From positions 33,839-97,838 of the forward strand of contig DATHJB010000075.1 in assembly GCA_035316325.1 (NCBI GenBank): 64,000 bases of DNA, given 5' to 3'. The notes under the pieces are model-generated. The model saw only the letters and a list, made by a program, of their open reading frames with translations. It did no database searches and had not been told where the DNA came from. Each line of letters starts with the position of its first letter. The first letter of the stretch is position 1. This DNA comes from Acidimicrobiales bacterium (GTDB lineage Bacteria > Actinomycetota > Acidimicrobiia > Acidimicrobiales > VFJN01). The position numbers were made by a program, and so were the translations under genes. Below, in pieces: positions 51,517 to 60,590 of this stretch.

Positions 51517-51606
51517 GCGAGAAGGCGAAGCCCTTCGCCCTTGGGGGCGGCGGCGGGGTGGTTGGACGGGGTGTGAGCGAGAAGGCGAAGCCCGTCGCCG
51601 TTGGGG
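51511..51606 (+). repeat. Tandem repeat and intergenic repeat copy B
   Basis: A 36-base unit occurs at 51511-51546 and again at 51571-51606 with two mismatches; it begins GTGTGAGCGAGAAGGCGAAG. The first unit covers the frr stop codon. Between the two, GGGGCGGCGGCGGGGTGGTTGG is the same block (given here to its first 22 bases) that ends copies A and C of the intergenic repeat family. The remaining gap to cdsA (51607-51722) shows nothing else convincing. Confidence 0.6.
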
Positions 51607-51722
51607 ATGGAATGCCTCCTATGCCACCACCGAGCGCGCTCGGGGGTGCAAGCTGTTCGGGTCGGCCGACGGCCGATCGGCCGCTGGGCCGCGAAGCGGT
51701 GGGCCGTTAAAGGGAGATCGTT

Positions 51723-53324
51723 GTGAGCGATTGGGACGAACGTCGACCGAATCGGGCGCATGATCCTCGTGACCCGAACGAGGGCGTCCGCATCATCGGT
51801 CCGGACGAGGCCGCCGAGGTGGTGCAGCGGGGAGAGGCGCAACCGCGCTTCCGCCCCGACCGGCCCCGCTACGGCGACCGCCCCGACCAGCCGCCCGCCG
51901 ACGGTCCCCGCCCCGCCGTCCGCTTCCCGCTCGACGCCAGCCCCGATGCCGAGCCCTTCGAACGTCCCCCGGTGGTGCCCATCGAGCGGCATCGCGCCCC
52001 GAACGACCTGTCGCACTGGGCCGAGTCGGCCGTCGAGGAGGTCCCGAACATGACCCGCCACGATTCCTACGGCGGCGACGAGCCCGACCCGTGGTCGACC
52101 GTCGCCTCCGCCGGACCGCGCTGGCGTGACGACCAGGCCGGCGGCCACCCGCCGGGCGAACCGGTCGTCTACGACGAGTACGAGGAGCCGCCGCCCGGCC
52201 GCTCGGTGTTCGGCGACGCGCCCGGCACGCGCAGCGACACCTACGAGGACGCCTACCGCGACCAGGCCTACGACGAGCCGGCGTACGACGAGCGCGGCTA
52301 CCCCACGCGGCCGGCCGCCCCCGCCGCACCCACCGACTACGCGCCCGGTGAGTACGACGAGTCCTACGACGACAACTACACCGACGAGGGCTACGGCGAG
52401 GCGCCGCAGCAGGCGTACGTCGAGAGCCCCGACCCGTCGCGCCGGCCGCCGCGCGAGCCTCGGGGCCGGTCGCGCCGGGGCCCGTCGGGCGGTGGTGCCG
52501 GCCCGAAGGGCGACCGCGACATGCGGACGGCCGCCGGCGTGGGCATCGGCCTCGTGGTCGCCGCGCTGGTGCTGTTCCAGGTCGGCCCGGCCGCGACGAT
52601 GATCCTGGTGACAGCGGTGCTCGGCTACGCCTCCTACGAGTACTTCACCGCCACCCAGCGGGCCGGGTTCGACCCGCTGATGCCGGTCGGCGTCGCCGCC
52701 ACGGTGGGTCTGGTGTTGGTGGCCTACCACGAGGGCGAGGCGGCCTTACCCCTGGTGATGGTGCTGACGGTGGCCGTGTGCCTGGTCTGGTACCTGATCG
52801 ACGCCGGCGGCGAGCGACCGATGGCCAACGTCGGTGCCACGCTGCTGGGAGTCTGCTGGGTGGGCCTCTTCGGCTCCTTCGCCGCGCTGTTGCTGTCGAT
52901 GCACCCCTTCGGCATCTCGCTGCTGGTGGCGGCCATCGTGCCGACCATCGGCTACGACATCGGTGCCCTGTTCGTCGGGCGCAGCGCCGGGTCGCGCCCG
53001 CTGTCGGCGGCCAGCCCCAACAAGACCATCGAGGGCCTCGTGGGCGGCATGGTCGTGGCTCTGCTGGCCGGGGTCGCCCTGGGCGCCGTGGGCCCGGCAC
53101 CGTTCGACGGTCCCATCGAAGGCCTCAAGATCGGCCTGGTGGCGGCGCTGGCGGCCCCGTTGGGCGATCTCGCCGAGTCGCTCATCAAGCGGGATCTCGG
53201 CATCAAGGACATGGGCACGCTCCTGCCCGGCCACGGCGGCGTGCTCGACCGGTTCGACGCCCTGCTGTTCGTGCTGCCGGCAATCTGGTACCTGGCAAGG
53301 GTCAGCGACTTCTTCGTCTCATAG
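51723..53324 (+). CDS. cdsA: Phosphatidate cytidylyltransferase with long disordered N-terminus
   Basis: A 533-residue CdsA, the membrane enzyme that makes CDP-diacylglycerol from phosphatidic acid and CTP. The catalytic domain (about 265-533) has about seven membrane helices and the signature SPNKTIEGLVGGMVV (about 429-443) followed by GDLAESLIKRDLGIKDMG (about 480-497) and LPGHGGVLDRFD. The first about 260 residues are hydrophilic, acidic, and rich in Tyr, Asp, Pro and Arg, with no predicted fold. Typical CdsA is 260-300 residues. The tail may tether division or wall proteins; that is inference. GTG start. Confidence 0.93.
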   Translation: MSDWDERRPNRAHDPRDPNEGVRIIGPDEAAEVVQRGEAQPRFRPDRPRYGDRPDQPPADGPRPAVRFPLDASPDAEPFERPPVVPIERHRAPNDLSHWAESAVEEVPNMTRHDSYGGDEPDPWSTVASAGPRWRDDQAGGHPPGEPVVYDEYEEPPPGRSVFGDAPGTRSDTYEDAYRDQAYDEPAYDERGYPTRPAAPAAPTDYAPGEYDESYDDNYTDEGYGEAPQQAYVESPDPSRRPPREPRGRSRRGPSGGGAGPKGDRDMRTAAGVGIGLVVAALVLFQVGPAATMILVTAVLGYASYEYFTATQRAGFDPLMPVGVAATVGLVLVAYHEGEAALPLVMVLTVAVCLVWYLIDAGGERPMANVGATLLGVCWVGLFGSFAALLLSMHPFGISLLVAAIVPTIGYDIGALFVGRSAGSRPLSAASPNKTIEGLVGGMVVALLAGVALGAVGPAPFDGPIEGLKIGLVAALAAPLGDLAESLIKRDLGIKDMGTLLPGHGGVLDRFDALLFVLPAIWYLARVSDFFVS

Positions 53325-53326
53325 CC

Positions 53327-53374
53327 CCGCCAACCACCCCGCCACCGCCCCAAGCGGTCTCGGGCTTCGCCGAG
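53327..53374 (-). repeat. Intergenic GC-rich repeat, copy C
   Basis: On the minus strand this reads CTCGGCGAAGCCCGAG, then about 17 bases, then CGGGGTGGTTGGCGG: both ends are identical to copy A at 36938-36986. It fills most of the 67-base gap between cdsA and dxr. Its inverted orientation relative to copies A and B argues against simple operon structure. Confidence 0.6.
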
Positions 53375-53391
53375 GCGCCTAACCTACGGAT

Positions 53392-54591
53392 GTGCCAGCA
53401 ACCTCGGGGTCGACGACGGTCGCCATCGCCGGCTCGACCGGGTCGATCGGCACGCAGACGATCGACGTCATCCGGAGCGAGCCCGACCGGTTCCGCGTCG
53501 TCGCGCTGGCGGCGTGGTCGTCGGTCGACCTGCTGGCCGCCCAGGCTCAGGAGCTGCGGCCCGACGTCGTGGTGTTGGTCGACCCGACTCGGGCCGCCGA
53601 ACTGGCCGAGCGGCTACCGCACGGCACGGAGCTGCAGACCGGCCACAGAGCCCTCGCCGAGATCGGCACCGAGGCCGACGTGTGCGTCAACGGCGTGGTC
53701 GGCTTCGCCGGCCTGGAGGTCACGCTGGCCACCCTGGCGGCGGGCCGGCGCCTGGCGCTGGCGAACAAGGAGTCGCTGATCGCCGGCGGCCCGGTCGTGC
53801 AAACCACGCTCGCCCGACCCGGTGCAGGCCACATCGTGCCGGTCGACTCCGAGCACTGCGCGGTGCACCAGTGCCTGCGGGCCAACGCCAGCGGCGACGC
53901 CTCCCGCGTCGCCCGGGTGGTCCTCACCGCCAGCGGCGGCCCGTTCCGGGGCCGTAGCCGGGCCGAGCTGGCGGACGTCACCGTCGAGGACGCCCTGGCC
54001 CATCCGACCTGGTCGATGGGACCGAAGATCACGGTGGACTCCTCGACGCTGATGAACAAGGGCCTCGAGGTGATCGAGGCGCACGAGCTGTTCGGCGTCG
54101 ACTACGACCGGATCGAGGTGGTGGTGCACCCGCAGTCGATCGTGCACTCGATGGTGGAGCTCACCGACGGCGCCACCATCGCCCAGCTGTCGCAGCCCGA
54201 CATGCGGGGCCCCATCGGCTACGCGCTGGCCTGGCCCGACCGGCTGACCACGCCGTTCGGTCGCCTCGACTGGGCCACGGTGGGTCGCCTCGACTTCGAG
54301 GCCCCCGACCACCAGGCGTTCCCGTGCCTGGGCCTGGCCTACGAGGCGGGCCGCGCGGGTGCGACGGCGCCCGCGGCCCTCAACGCCGCCAACGAAGTGG
54401 CCGTGGCCGCGTTCCTGGACGGTCGCCTGGCCTGGTCGGCGATCCCCGACGTTCTGAAAGCCGTCCTCGACGGGCATGATCTAGGAGTGGCCGACGGCGT
54501 GGAGGCCATCGTCGAAGCCGACCGACAGGCACGCGAGGCCGCACGCCGGGTGCTCGCCGCCCGAGACGCATTCGAGAGGACCGCTCCCTGA
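53392..54591 (+). CDS. dxr: 1-deoxy-D-xylulose 5-phosphate reductoisomerase
   Basis: A 399-residue DXR, which converts DXP to MEP in the non-mevalonate isoprenoid pathway. The NADPH motif GSTGSIGTQTIDVI is near the start, ALANKESLIAGG (about 122-133) and VDSEHCAVHQCL (about 149-160) form the active site, and SGGPFRGRS and HPTWSMGPKITVDSSTLMNK follow. GTG at 53392 is the earliest codon before the homology. Its stop shares a base with the rseP start; dxr, rseP and ispG form one operon. Confidence 0.97.
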   Translation: MPATSGSTTVAIAGSTGSIGTQTIDVIRSEPDRFRVVALAAWSSVDLLAAQAQELRPDVVVLVDPTRAAELAERLPHGTELQTGHRALAEIGTEADVCVNGVVGFAGLEVTLATLAAGRRLALANKESLIAGGPVVQTTLARPGAGHIVPVDSEHCAVHQCLRANASGDASRVARVVLTASGGPFRGRSRAELADVTVEDALAHPTWSMGPKITVDSSTLMNKGLEVIEAHELFGVDYDRIEVVVHPQSIVHSMVELTDGATIAQLSQPDMRGPIGYALAWPDRLTTPFGRLDWATVGRLDFEAPDHQAFPCLGLAYEAGRAGATAPAALNAANEVAVAAFLDGRLAWSAIPDVLKAVLDGHDLGVADGVEAIVEADRQAREAARRVLAARDAFERTAP

Positions 54592-55916
54592 TGAAGTCGG
54601 ACACCCCGCAGCTCGAGCAGGAACCCGACGTCGTCGTCGAGCACGAGACCGGCTTCGTTCCCCTCGTCGTCGCCGGGTTGCTGATGGCCGCGGTCGGCGT
54701 GCTGTGGGGGCTGCCGCTGCTGCTGATGATCGTCGGCGTGCTCCTGATGATCACCATCCACGAGCTGGGCCACTTCCTCACCGCCAAGTGGGCGGGGATG
54801 AAGGTCACCGAGTTCTTCATCGGGTTCGGCCCCCGGATCTGGTCGTTCCACCGCGGTGAGACGGAGTACGGCCTGAAGGCGGTCCCCGCCGGGGCCTACG
54901 TCCGCATCATCGGGATGAACAACCTCGACGAGGTGCCGCCGGAGGACGAGGCGCGGTCGTACCGCCAGCAGTCCTTCCCCAAGCGCCTCGTGGTGGTGCT
55001 GGCCGGCCCGGCGACGCACCTGGTGCAGGCGTTCGTGATCCTGCTGGTGATGTTCACTCTGGTCGGCGTGCGCGGCGGCGAGCCCCTCGGCATCGACTAC
55101 GCCAACGAGGACGAGGGCTGGACCGTCAACGACGTGTCGCCCGACAGCGCCGCGTCGGCGGCGGGCCTGGAGAGCGGCGACCGCATCGTCGCCTTCGACG
55201 AGGACCGCGTGGCGACGTGGAGCGACGTCCAGAGCGAGATCCGCTCGCGCTCCGCCGGCGACGAGGTCACGCTGACCATCGTGCGCGACGGCGAGACCTT
55301 CGAGTCGACCACCGAGCTCGTCGAGCGGCCGGCCGACCTGGACGGCACTGCGGGCGGCGCGTTCCTCGGGGTTGAACCCTTGTTCTCCAACATCGAGCGG
55401 GAGCGCCACGGTCTGTTCGACTCGGCCCGGCGCTCGGTCGTCGAGACGGGGGACGTCACCTGGCAGTCGCTGGCCGCCATGGGTCGCTTCTTCAGCCCCG
55501 AGGGCATCGGCAACTACGCCGACACCGTGGGGCAGGGGTCGGGCTCCGACGAGCCGGCGCCGTCCGGGACCTCGACCCGCGCCGAGCCGGGCAAGACCGA
55601 CGAGGACGGCGACCGCATGCTGTCGATCCTGGGCGTCATACGCCTCGGATCCGACGCCGGCGAGCAGGGCCTCGACAACTTGCTGCCGATCTTCCTGATG
55701 ATCAACGTGTTCGTGGGCATGATCAACCTCGTGCCGCTGCTCCCGTTCGACGGTGGCCACGCGGTGGTCGCGATCTACGAGCGGGTCCGCTCGCGGCACG
55801 GCCGGAGGTACCACGCCGACGTCTCCAAGCTCCTGCCGGTGGCGTACGCGGTGGTGATGGGCCTGCTCATCCTCGGCGTGACGAGCTTGTACCTCGACAT
55901 CGTCAACCCGATCTAG
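54591..55916 (+). CDS. rseP: Site-2 protease RseP/Rip1-type (M50)
   Basis: A 441-residue intramembrane zinc metalloprotease. The zinc-binding HELGH (about 57-61) lies in the first membrane region, a PDZ domain spans about 175-245 (DSAASAAGLESGDRIVAF), and the second active-site motif NLVPLLPFDGGH (about 378-389) precedes the last helices. Such enzymes release anti-sigma factors or cut signal remnants. A charged, linker-like region (PAPSGTSTRAEPGKTDEDGD) sits near 324-343. ATG overlaps the dxr stop. Confidence 0.94.
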   Translation: MKSDTPQLEQEPDVVVEHETGFVPLVVAGLLMAAVGVLWGLPLLLMIVGVLLMITIHELGHFLTAKWAGMKVTEFFIGFGPRIWSFHRGETEYGLKAVPAGAYVRIIGMNNLDEVPPEDEARSYRQQSFPKRLVVVLAGPATHLVQAFVILLVMFTLVGVRGGEPLGIDYANEDEGWTVNDVSPDSAASAAGLESGDRIVAFDEDRVATWSDVQSEIRSRSAGDEVTLTIVRDGETFESTTELVERPADLDGTAGGAFLGVEPLFSNIERERHGLFDSARRSVVETGDVTWQSLAAMGRFFSPEGIGNYADTVGQGSGSDEPAPSGTSTRAEPGKTDEDGDRMLSILGVIRLGSDAGEQGLDNLLPIFLMINVFVGMINLVPLLPFDGGHAVVAIYERVRSRHGRRYHADVSKLLPVAYAVVMGLLILGVTSLYLDIVNPI

Positions 55917-55938
55917 ATCCAAGAGAGGCAATGGCGCC

Positions 55939-57171
55939 ATGGAACTCGGGCAGTCGTCGCAGCCGCGTCGCAAGACCAGACAGGTGATGGTGGGCACCGT
56001 CCCGGTCGGTGACGGGGCGCCGATCACGGTCCAGTCGATGACCACCACCAAGACCGCCGACGTCGAGGGCACGCTCCAGCAGATCTACGACCTGGCCATG
56101 GCGGGCTGCGACATCGTGCGCTGCACCTGCAACGAGGCCGAGGCCGCCGAGGGCCTGGCCCAGATCGTGCCGCGGTCGCCGGTGCCGGTGATCGCCGACA
56201 TCCACCACCAGTACAAGATGGCCCTCGCCGCACTGGAGGCGGGCGTCCACTGCCTGCGCCTGAACCCCGGCAACATCCGCAAGCCGGAGCACATCAAGCT
56301 GGTGGCGCAGGAGGCGAAGGCGCGGGGCGTGCCGATCCGCATCGGGGTCAACGGCGGCTCGCTCGACCCGTCGCTCTACGACAAGTACGGCGGCAAGGTC
56401 ACGCCCGAGGCGATGGTCGAGTCGGCAGAGCGGGAGCTCGCCTACTTCGCCGAGGTGGGCTTCGACGACGTGAAGATCTCGGTGAAGGCGTCGTCGGTGC
56501 CGCTGATGATCGAGGCCTACCGGCAGCTGTCGGACGCCGTCGACTACCCGCTCCACCTGGGCGTCACCGAGGCCGGGCCCCTTCCGGGCGGCTTGATCAA
56601 GGCGACGGCGGGGATCTCCACCCTGCTGGCGGAGGGCATCGGCGACACGATCCGCTACAGCCTCACCGCCGATCCGGTGGAGGAGGCTCGGGCCGGGCGG
56701 GCGCTGCTGGAGGCCATGGGCCTGCGGGAGCGCAAGACCATCGACCTGATCGCCTGCCCCTCGTGCGGTCGGGCCGAGATCGACGTGATCGAGGTGGCCC
56801 GCCAGGCCCAGGAGGCCTTCGGCGACCGGGAGATCCCGCTGCAGGTGGCGGTGATGGGCTGCGTGGTGAACGGTCCGGGTGAGGCCCGTGATGCCGACAT
56901 CGGCATCGCCGCCGGCCGTGCCCGCGGTCACCTGTTCGTGAAGGGCCAGAACGTGGCGGTGGTCCCCGAGGACAAGATGGTCGAGGCGCTCGTCGAGTGG
57001 GCCGAGGTCATCCACGAGCACGGCGTCGAGGCCGCCCTGGAGCGTGCCAAGGCCACCCGCGCCACGGCCCGCCAGGCTGCCGAGGCCGACCGCAGCGCCC
57101 TCCTCGACGCCAAGGGCACGGACGCGAACCAGTCCGAGGTCCTGATCCAGAACATCCGCAACCTCAACTGA
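55939..57171 (+). CDS. ispG: 4-hydroxy-3-methylbut-2-enyl diphosphate synthase IspG
   Basis: A 410-residue IspG, the penultimate MEP-pathway enzyme, using one [4Fe-4S] cluster. The TIM barrel begins VPVGDGAPITVQSMTTTKTAD. Cluster cysteines are visible in ACPSCGR (about 272-278) and GCVVNGPGEARDADIG (about 307-322). A C-terminal extension of about 35 residues follows the usual end. Its last 8 bases overlap the end of the convergent VCBS-repeat gene. Confidence 0.96.
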   Translation: MELGQSSQPRRKTRQVMVGTVPVGDGAPITVQSMTTTKTADVEGTLQQIYDLAMAGCDIVRCTCNEAEAAEGLAQIVPRSPVPVIADIHHQYKMALAALEAGVHCLRLNPGNIRKPEHIKLVAQEAKARGVPIRIGVNGGSLDPSLYDKYGGKVTPEAMVESAERELAYFAEVGFDDVKISVKASSVPLMIEAYRQLSDAVDYPLHLGVTEAGPLPGGLIKATAGISTLLAEGIGDTIRYSLTADPVEEARAGRALLEAMGLRERKTIDLIACPSCGRAEIDVIEVARQAQEAFGDREIPLQVAVMGCVVNGPGEARDADIGIAAGRARGHLFVKGQNVAVVPEDKMVEALVEWAEVIHEHGVEAALERAKATRATARQAAEADRSALLDAKGTDANQSEVLIQNIRNLN

Positions 57172-58021
57172 GCCGGTTGAGGTACACGTAGGTCGCCGGC
57201 TCGTCGAAGTCCACGACGACGAGGTCGGGTCTGGCGTCGCCGTCGAGCTCGGCGATCATCGGCCATCCCCTGTGGAGGCCCCGGAGCTCGGGGAGCTGCC
57301 CGCTCCCGTCGCCGGTGCGGACCTTCACCCCGGACGTGACCTGGTCCAGGTGGCCGTCGCCGTCGAAGTCCGCCAGCAGCTGGCCGGGACACCAGCCCGG
57401 GTCGGCGGTCGCCATCTCGACCAGCGGCATGAAGGCCCCCGTTCCGTCGCCCCGGAGGAGCAACAGGGGCCCGGAGTCGCGGCTGCGCGTCAGCAGGTCG
57501 ACCGAGCCGTCCTCGTCGACGTCGGTGACGGCCAGCCCGCAGGCGGGGTAGCCCGACCGGGGGAGGTAGCGACCGGGCGGACGGAGGTCGCCGCTGCCGT
57601 CGTTGAGGAACACGAGGACCTGCTCGTCCCGGCCGCCGAGGATGACGACGTCGGTGTCGCCGTCGGCATCGACGTCGGTGCCGACGGTCTCACTGGCCGG
57701 GGCGGCCCAGCCGATCGGATGCCGCCGGGGTGCGGCGAACCGACCCGTTCCGTCGCCGTGGTGCACGGCGAGCGACGTGTTCAGGTCGCTCGGGCCGTCG
57801 GCGCTCACCTCGAGGATGTCGCGGTTGCCGTCGCCGTCGACGTCGAACACGGCGAGCCCGGACACTCCACCCCACTGTTCGTAGACCTGCGACGGTTCTC
57901 CGAGGCCTCCCTCGCCGTCGGCCAGCTGGAGGAGGACCTCGTCGGATGACCTGCCGACGCGGTCGGTGGCACCGTCGCCGTTCACGTCGGCCAGCACCTG
58001 GTGCCCAACGGGGTTGTACAC
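57164..58021 (-). CDS. FG-GAP/VCBS-repeat protein without signal peptide
   Basis: A 285-residue protein built of about six beta-propeller-type repeats, each with a calcium-loop-like DxDxDG core (DVNGDGATD, DVDGDGNRD, DVDADGDTD, DVDEDGSVD, DFDGDGHLD, ELDGDARPD). Proteins of this kind are nearly always extracellular, but no signal peptide precedes the GTG start; an in-frame stop lies 7 codons upstream. The gene may be truncated at its 5' end, or export may be missing. The function is unknown; calcium-dependent binding is likely. Confidence 0.7.
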   Translation of the reverse strand: MYNPVGHQVLADVNGDGATDRVGRSSDEVLLQLADGEGGLGEPSQVYEQWGGVSGLAVFDVDGDGNRDILEVSADGPSDLNTSLAVHHGDGTGRFAAPRRHPIGWAAPASETVGTDVDADGDTDVVILGGRDEQVLVFLNDGSGDLRPPGRYLPRSGYPACGLAVTDVDEDGSVDLLTRSRDSGPLLLLRGDGTGAFMPLVEMATADPGWCPGQLLADFDGDGHLDQVTSGVKVRTGDGSGQLPELRGLHRGWPMIAELDGDARPDLVVVDFDEPATYVYLNRLS

Positions 58022-58122
58022 CGACTGCGTTCCGCCTCATCGCCTCCACCCCCGAGGGACTCGCCTCGACAGTAGGGGAAAGGCGATCCACAGGGGCGGC
58101 GCGAGCGTCGTACGATGCGGGC

Positions 58123-58347
58123 ATGGCGAAGTTGCCGGCGCCGCGGCGTCCCCGTCGGGGGAGCGATCAGTTGCTGATGCGGATCGGCATCGTCGTCCTC
58201 GCGGTGATCGCCGGGATCATGGTGCTGAACTGGGTCCTCGGGGCGATCTTCGCCCTGGTCCGGATCGTGCTCCTGCTGGCGCTGCTGGGCGTCGTCGCCT
58301 GGTTCGTTTTGATCGGTCCTCCGGGGATGGACGACGGGGATGGGTAG
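58123..58347 (+). CDS. Small two-helix membrane protein
   Basis: A 74-residue protein with a basic N-terminus (KLPAPRRPRRGSDQ) and two adjacent hydrophobic helices (about 20-40 and 43-66), ending PPGMDDGDG. The pattern suggests a hairpin in the cytoplasmic membrane with both ends inside. No family is recognised. It is divergent from the VCBS-repeat gene and followed by an exported protein gene. Confidence 0.6.
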   Translation: MAKLPAPRRPRRGSDQLLMRIGIVVLAVIAGIMVLNWVLGAIFALVRIVLLLALLGVVAWFVLIGPPGMDDGDG

Positions 58348-58422
58348 ATGAGGGTGCTGCTGTCGAACCGGAACCGCGTCGCAACGGTTCCGTCATCCGC
58401 GGTTGAGTAGGGTCCGGCCGCC

Positions 58423-59103
58423 GTGAACTCCCGTGACCTCCGATTGATGGCCCTCGCGACTGCGGGCCTTGCCGTCGTGCTGGTGGCTCGTGGCGCCGAG
58501 GAGGCCCGCCACGACGTCGGCACGATCAACGACCCCACCGACGAGAGCGCCGACGACCCTGCCGTGGTCGTCGGCCCCGCCGCCGCCAGCCCCGCCGCCA
58601 TCCGCCTGCTCGACTTCGGTGAGGTCGACCAGGTCGGCAGCAGCTGCGACGACGCGCTCACCGGCGCCGTGCCGCGCTCGATCAGCGTGACCGAGGGCCA
58701 GAGCGCCATCCTCGACGAGGATCTGTTCACCCGCCTCGACGTCGACGGCGACGTGACCTACGGCGATCTCGACGGCGACGGTCGCGACGAGGCCGTCGTC
58801 CACACGGTGTGCGAGTACGGGGCCAACGGCGCCCAGGACAGCATCCAGGTGTGGGACCTCGACACCGGCACCGCCGAGGTGAAGGCCAGCATGGGCGAGC
58901 CGCCGGCGTCGATCACCGGTCCGCTGCCGCCCGCGGTGAAGACCGTGGCGGTCGACGATGCCGGCACCCTCGCCGTCACGTGGACGCACTACGCCGCCGA
59001 CGACCCCAACTGCTGCCCGAGCCTGGAGAGCACGCTGCACTACCTCGTGACCGGCGGCAAGATCACCCAGGCCGGCGCGGCCGACACCGAGCCCGCGATC
59101 TAG
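58423..59103 (+). CDS. Hypothetical exported protein
   Basis: A 226-residue protein with an N-terminal hydrophobic segment (LMALATAGLAVVLVA) likely to be a signal or anchor. The body contains one calcium-loop-like DLDGDGRDEAVVHTVCEYGA (about 112-131), resembling a single FG-GAP blade, and a cysteine pair (DDPNCCPSLE, about 189-198). Similar mid-size exported proteins occur in actinobacteria without known role. GTG start. It is the gene before proS and may be transcribed with it. Confidence 0.6.
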   Translation: MNSRDLRLMALATAGLAVVLVARGAEEARHDVGTINDPTDESADDPAVVVGPAAASPAAIRLLDFGEVDQVGSSCDDALTGAVPRSISVTEGQSAILDEDLFTRLDVDGDVTYGDLDGDGRDEAVVHTVCEYGANGAQDSIQVWDLDTGTAEVKASMGEPPASITGPLPPAVKTVAVDDAGTLAVTWTHYAADDPNCCPSLESTLHYLVTGGKITQAGAADTEPAI

Positions 59104-59120
59104 CCCGTCGAACCGGGCGC

Positions 59121-59142
59121 CGGCTGGCAAAGCGACCAGCCG
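59121..59142 (+). terminator. Short hairpin between exported protein gene and proS
   Basis: CGGCTGG (59121-59127) pairs with CCAGCCG (59136-59142) around an 8-base loop. No U-rich tail follows, so it may be a weak terminator or mRNA-end hairpin. It lies 28 bases before the proS start. Confidence 0.35.
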
Positions 59143-59170
59143 AAGCCCTCGGCACCACTACGATCGTCCG

Positions 59171-60577
59171 ATGGCCAAGGTTCTCACGTCGCAGGCCGAC
59201 GACTTCCCCCGCTGGTACCAGGAAGTGCTGGCGAAAGCCGAGCTGGCCGACAACGGCCCGGTCCGGGGGACGATGGTCATCCGCCCGTACGGCTACGCGA
59301 TCTGGGAACGGATGCAGGCCGAGGTCGACCAGCGCATCAAGGCGTGCGACGCGCTCAACGCCTACTTCCCGCTGTTCATCCCCGAGAGCTACCTGCAGCG
59401 CGAGGCCGAGCACGTCGAGGGCTTCAGCCCCGAGCTGGCGGTGGTCACCCACGCCGGCGGCAAGGAGCTCGACGAGCCCGTCGTCGTACGGCCCACCAGC
59501 GAGACGGTCATCGGCGAGTACATGGCGAAGTGGACGCAGTCGTACCGCGACCTGCCGCTGCTGCTGAACCAGTGGGCCAACGTCGTGCGCTGGGAGCTGC
59601 GGCCCCGCCTGTTCCTGCGCACCAGCGAGTTCCTCTGGCAGGAGGGCCACACCGCGCACGTCGACCGGGCCGACGCCGCGGCCTACGCCGTCCGCATCCT
59701 GCACGAGGTGTACGAGGACTTCATGGTCAACGTGCTGGCCATGCCGGTGCTCGTCGGCCGCAAGACCGCGGGGGAGCGGTTCGCCGGCGCCATCAACACG
59801 ATGACCTGCGAGGGCATCATGCGCGACGGCAAGGCGCTGCAGATGGCCACCAGCCACGAGCTCGGCACGAACTTCGCCAAGGCGTTCGACATCACCTACC
59901 TCGACCCCGAGGGCGCCACCCAGCTCGCCTGGACCACCTCGTGGGGTTCGTCCACCCGGATGGTGGGCGGGCTGATCATGGGCCACGGCGACGACGCCGG
60001 CCTCGTCGTGCCGCCCCGCCTGGCGCCCATCCAGGTGGTGGTGCTGCTGGTGAAGGACGAGGGCGAGGCCGCTGCCACCGCCCGGGCGATCACCGACGAG
60101 CTGAAGGCCGCCGGCGTGCGCGCCGTGCTCGACGACAAGGTGGCGCAGAGCTTCGGCCGTCGCGCCACGGACTGGGAGCTCAAGGGCGTGCCCGCGCGCG
60201 TCGAGATCGGTCCCCGCGACCTGGCCGAGGGTCAGGTGACGTTGGTGCGCCGCGACGTCGGCAAGAAGGATCCCGTGCCGGTCGCCGGTGTGCGGGCGGC
60301 GGTCGAGGTCCTTCTGGCGAGCGTCCAGGACGACCTGCTCGCCCGCGCCCGCTCCGAGCGCGACGCCATCACGAGCGACGCCGCAGGCCTCGACGAGGCG
60401 GCCGAGGCGGCGCAGTCGGGCGTGTGCCGCGTCCCCTGGTCGGTCGTGCAGGGCGAGGGCGAGGTGCGGCTGGCCGAACGGGCCGTCACGGTGCGCTGCC
60501 TGCAGCGTCCCGACGGGTCGCTCCCCGCCGACGACGACGAGGACGACCTGGTCGCCTACGTCGCGCGCGCCTACTGA
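59171..60577 (+). CDS. proS: Prolyl-tRNA synthetase, archaeal/eukaryotic type
   Basis: A 468-residue class II aminoacyl-tRNA synthetase that charges tRNA-Pro. It is the short type without the bacterial editing insert: it begins SQADDFPRWYQEVLAKAELA and has GTMVIRPYGYAIWE, the motif 2 run RWELRPRLFLRTSEFLWQE (about 138-156), and MATSHELGTNFAKAF. The C-terminal anticodon and zinc-like domain ends DLVAYVARAY. This type is usual in some deep-branching actinobacteria, as well as Deinococcus and mycoplasmas. The neighbours rimP-nusA-infB match actinobacterial proS position. Confidence 0.96.
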   Translation: MAKVLTSQADDFPRWYQEVLAKAELADNGPVRGTMVIRPYGYAIWERMQAEVDQRIKACDALNAYFPLFIPESYLQREAEHVEGFSPELAVVTHAGGKELDEPVVVRPTSETVIGEYMAKWTQSYRDLPLLLNQWANVVRWELRPRLFLRTSEFLWQEGHTAHVDRADAAAYAVRILHEVYEDFMVNVLAMPVLVGRKTAGERFAGAINTMTCEGIMRDGKALQMATSHELGTNFAKAFDITYLDPEGATQLAWTTSWGSSTRMVGGLIMGHGDDAGLVVPPRLAPIQVVVLLVKDEGEAAATARAITDELKAAGVRAVLDDKVAQSFGRRATDWELKGVPARVEIGPRDLAEGQVTLVRRDVGKKDPVPVAGVRAAVEVLLASVQDDLLARARSERDAITSDAAGLDEAAEAAQSGVCRVPWSVVQGEGEVRLAERAVTVRCLQRPDGSLPADDDEDDLVAYVARAY

Positions 60578-60590
60578 CGCGCCGACGACA

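Noticed and set aside
51506..51763. A small gene between frr and cdsA
   Set aside because: Its translation simply repeats the tandem DNA unit (CEREGEA twice) and overlaps both real genes.
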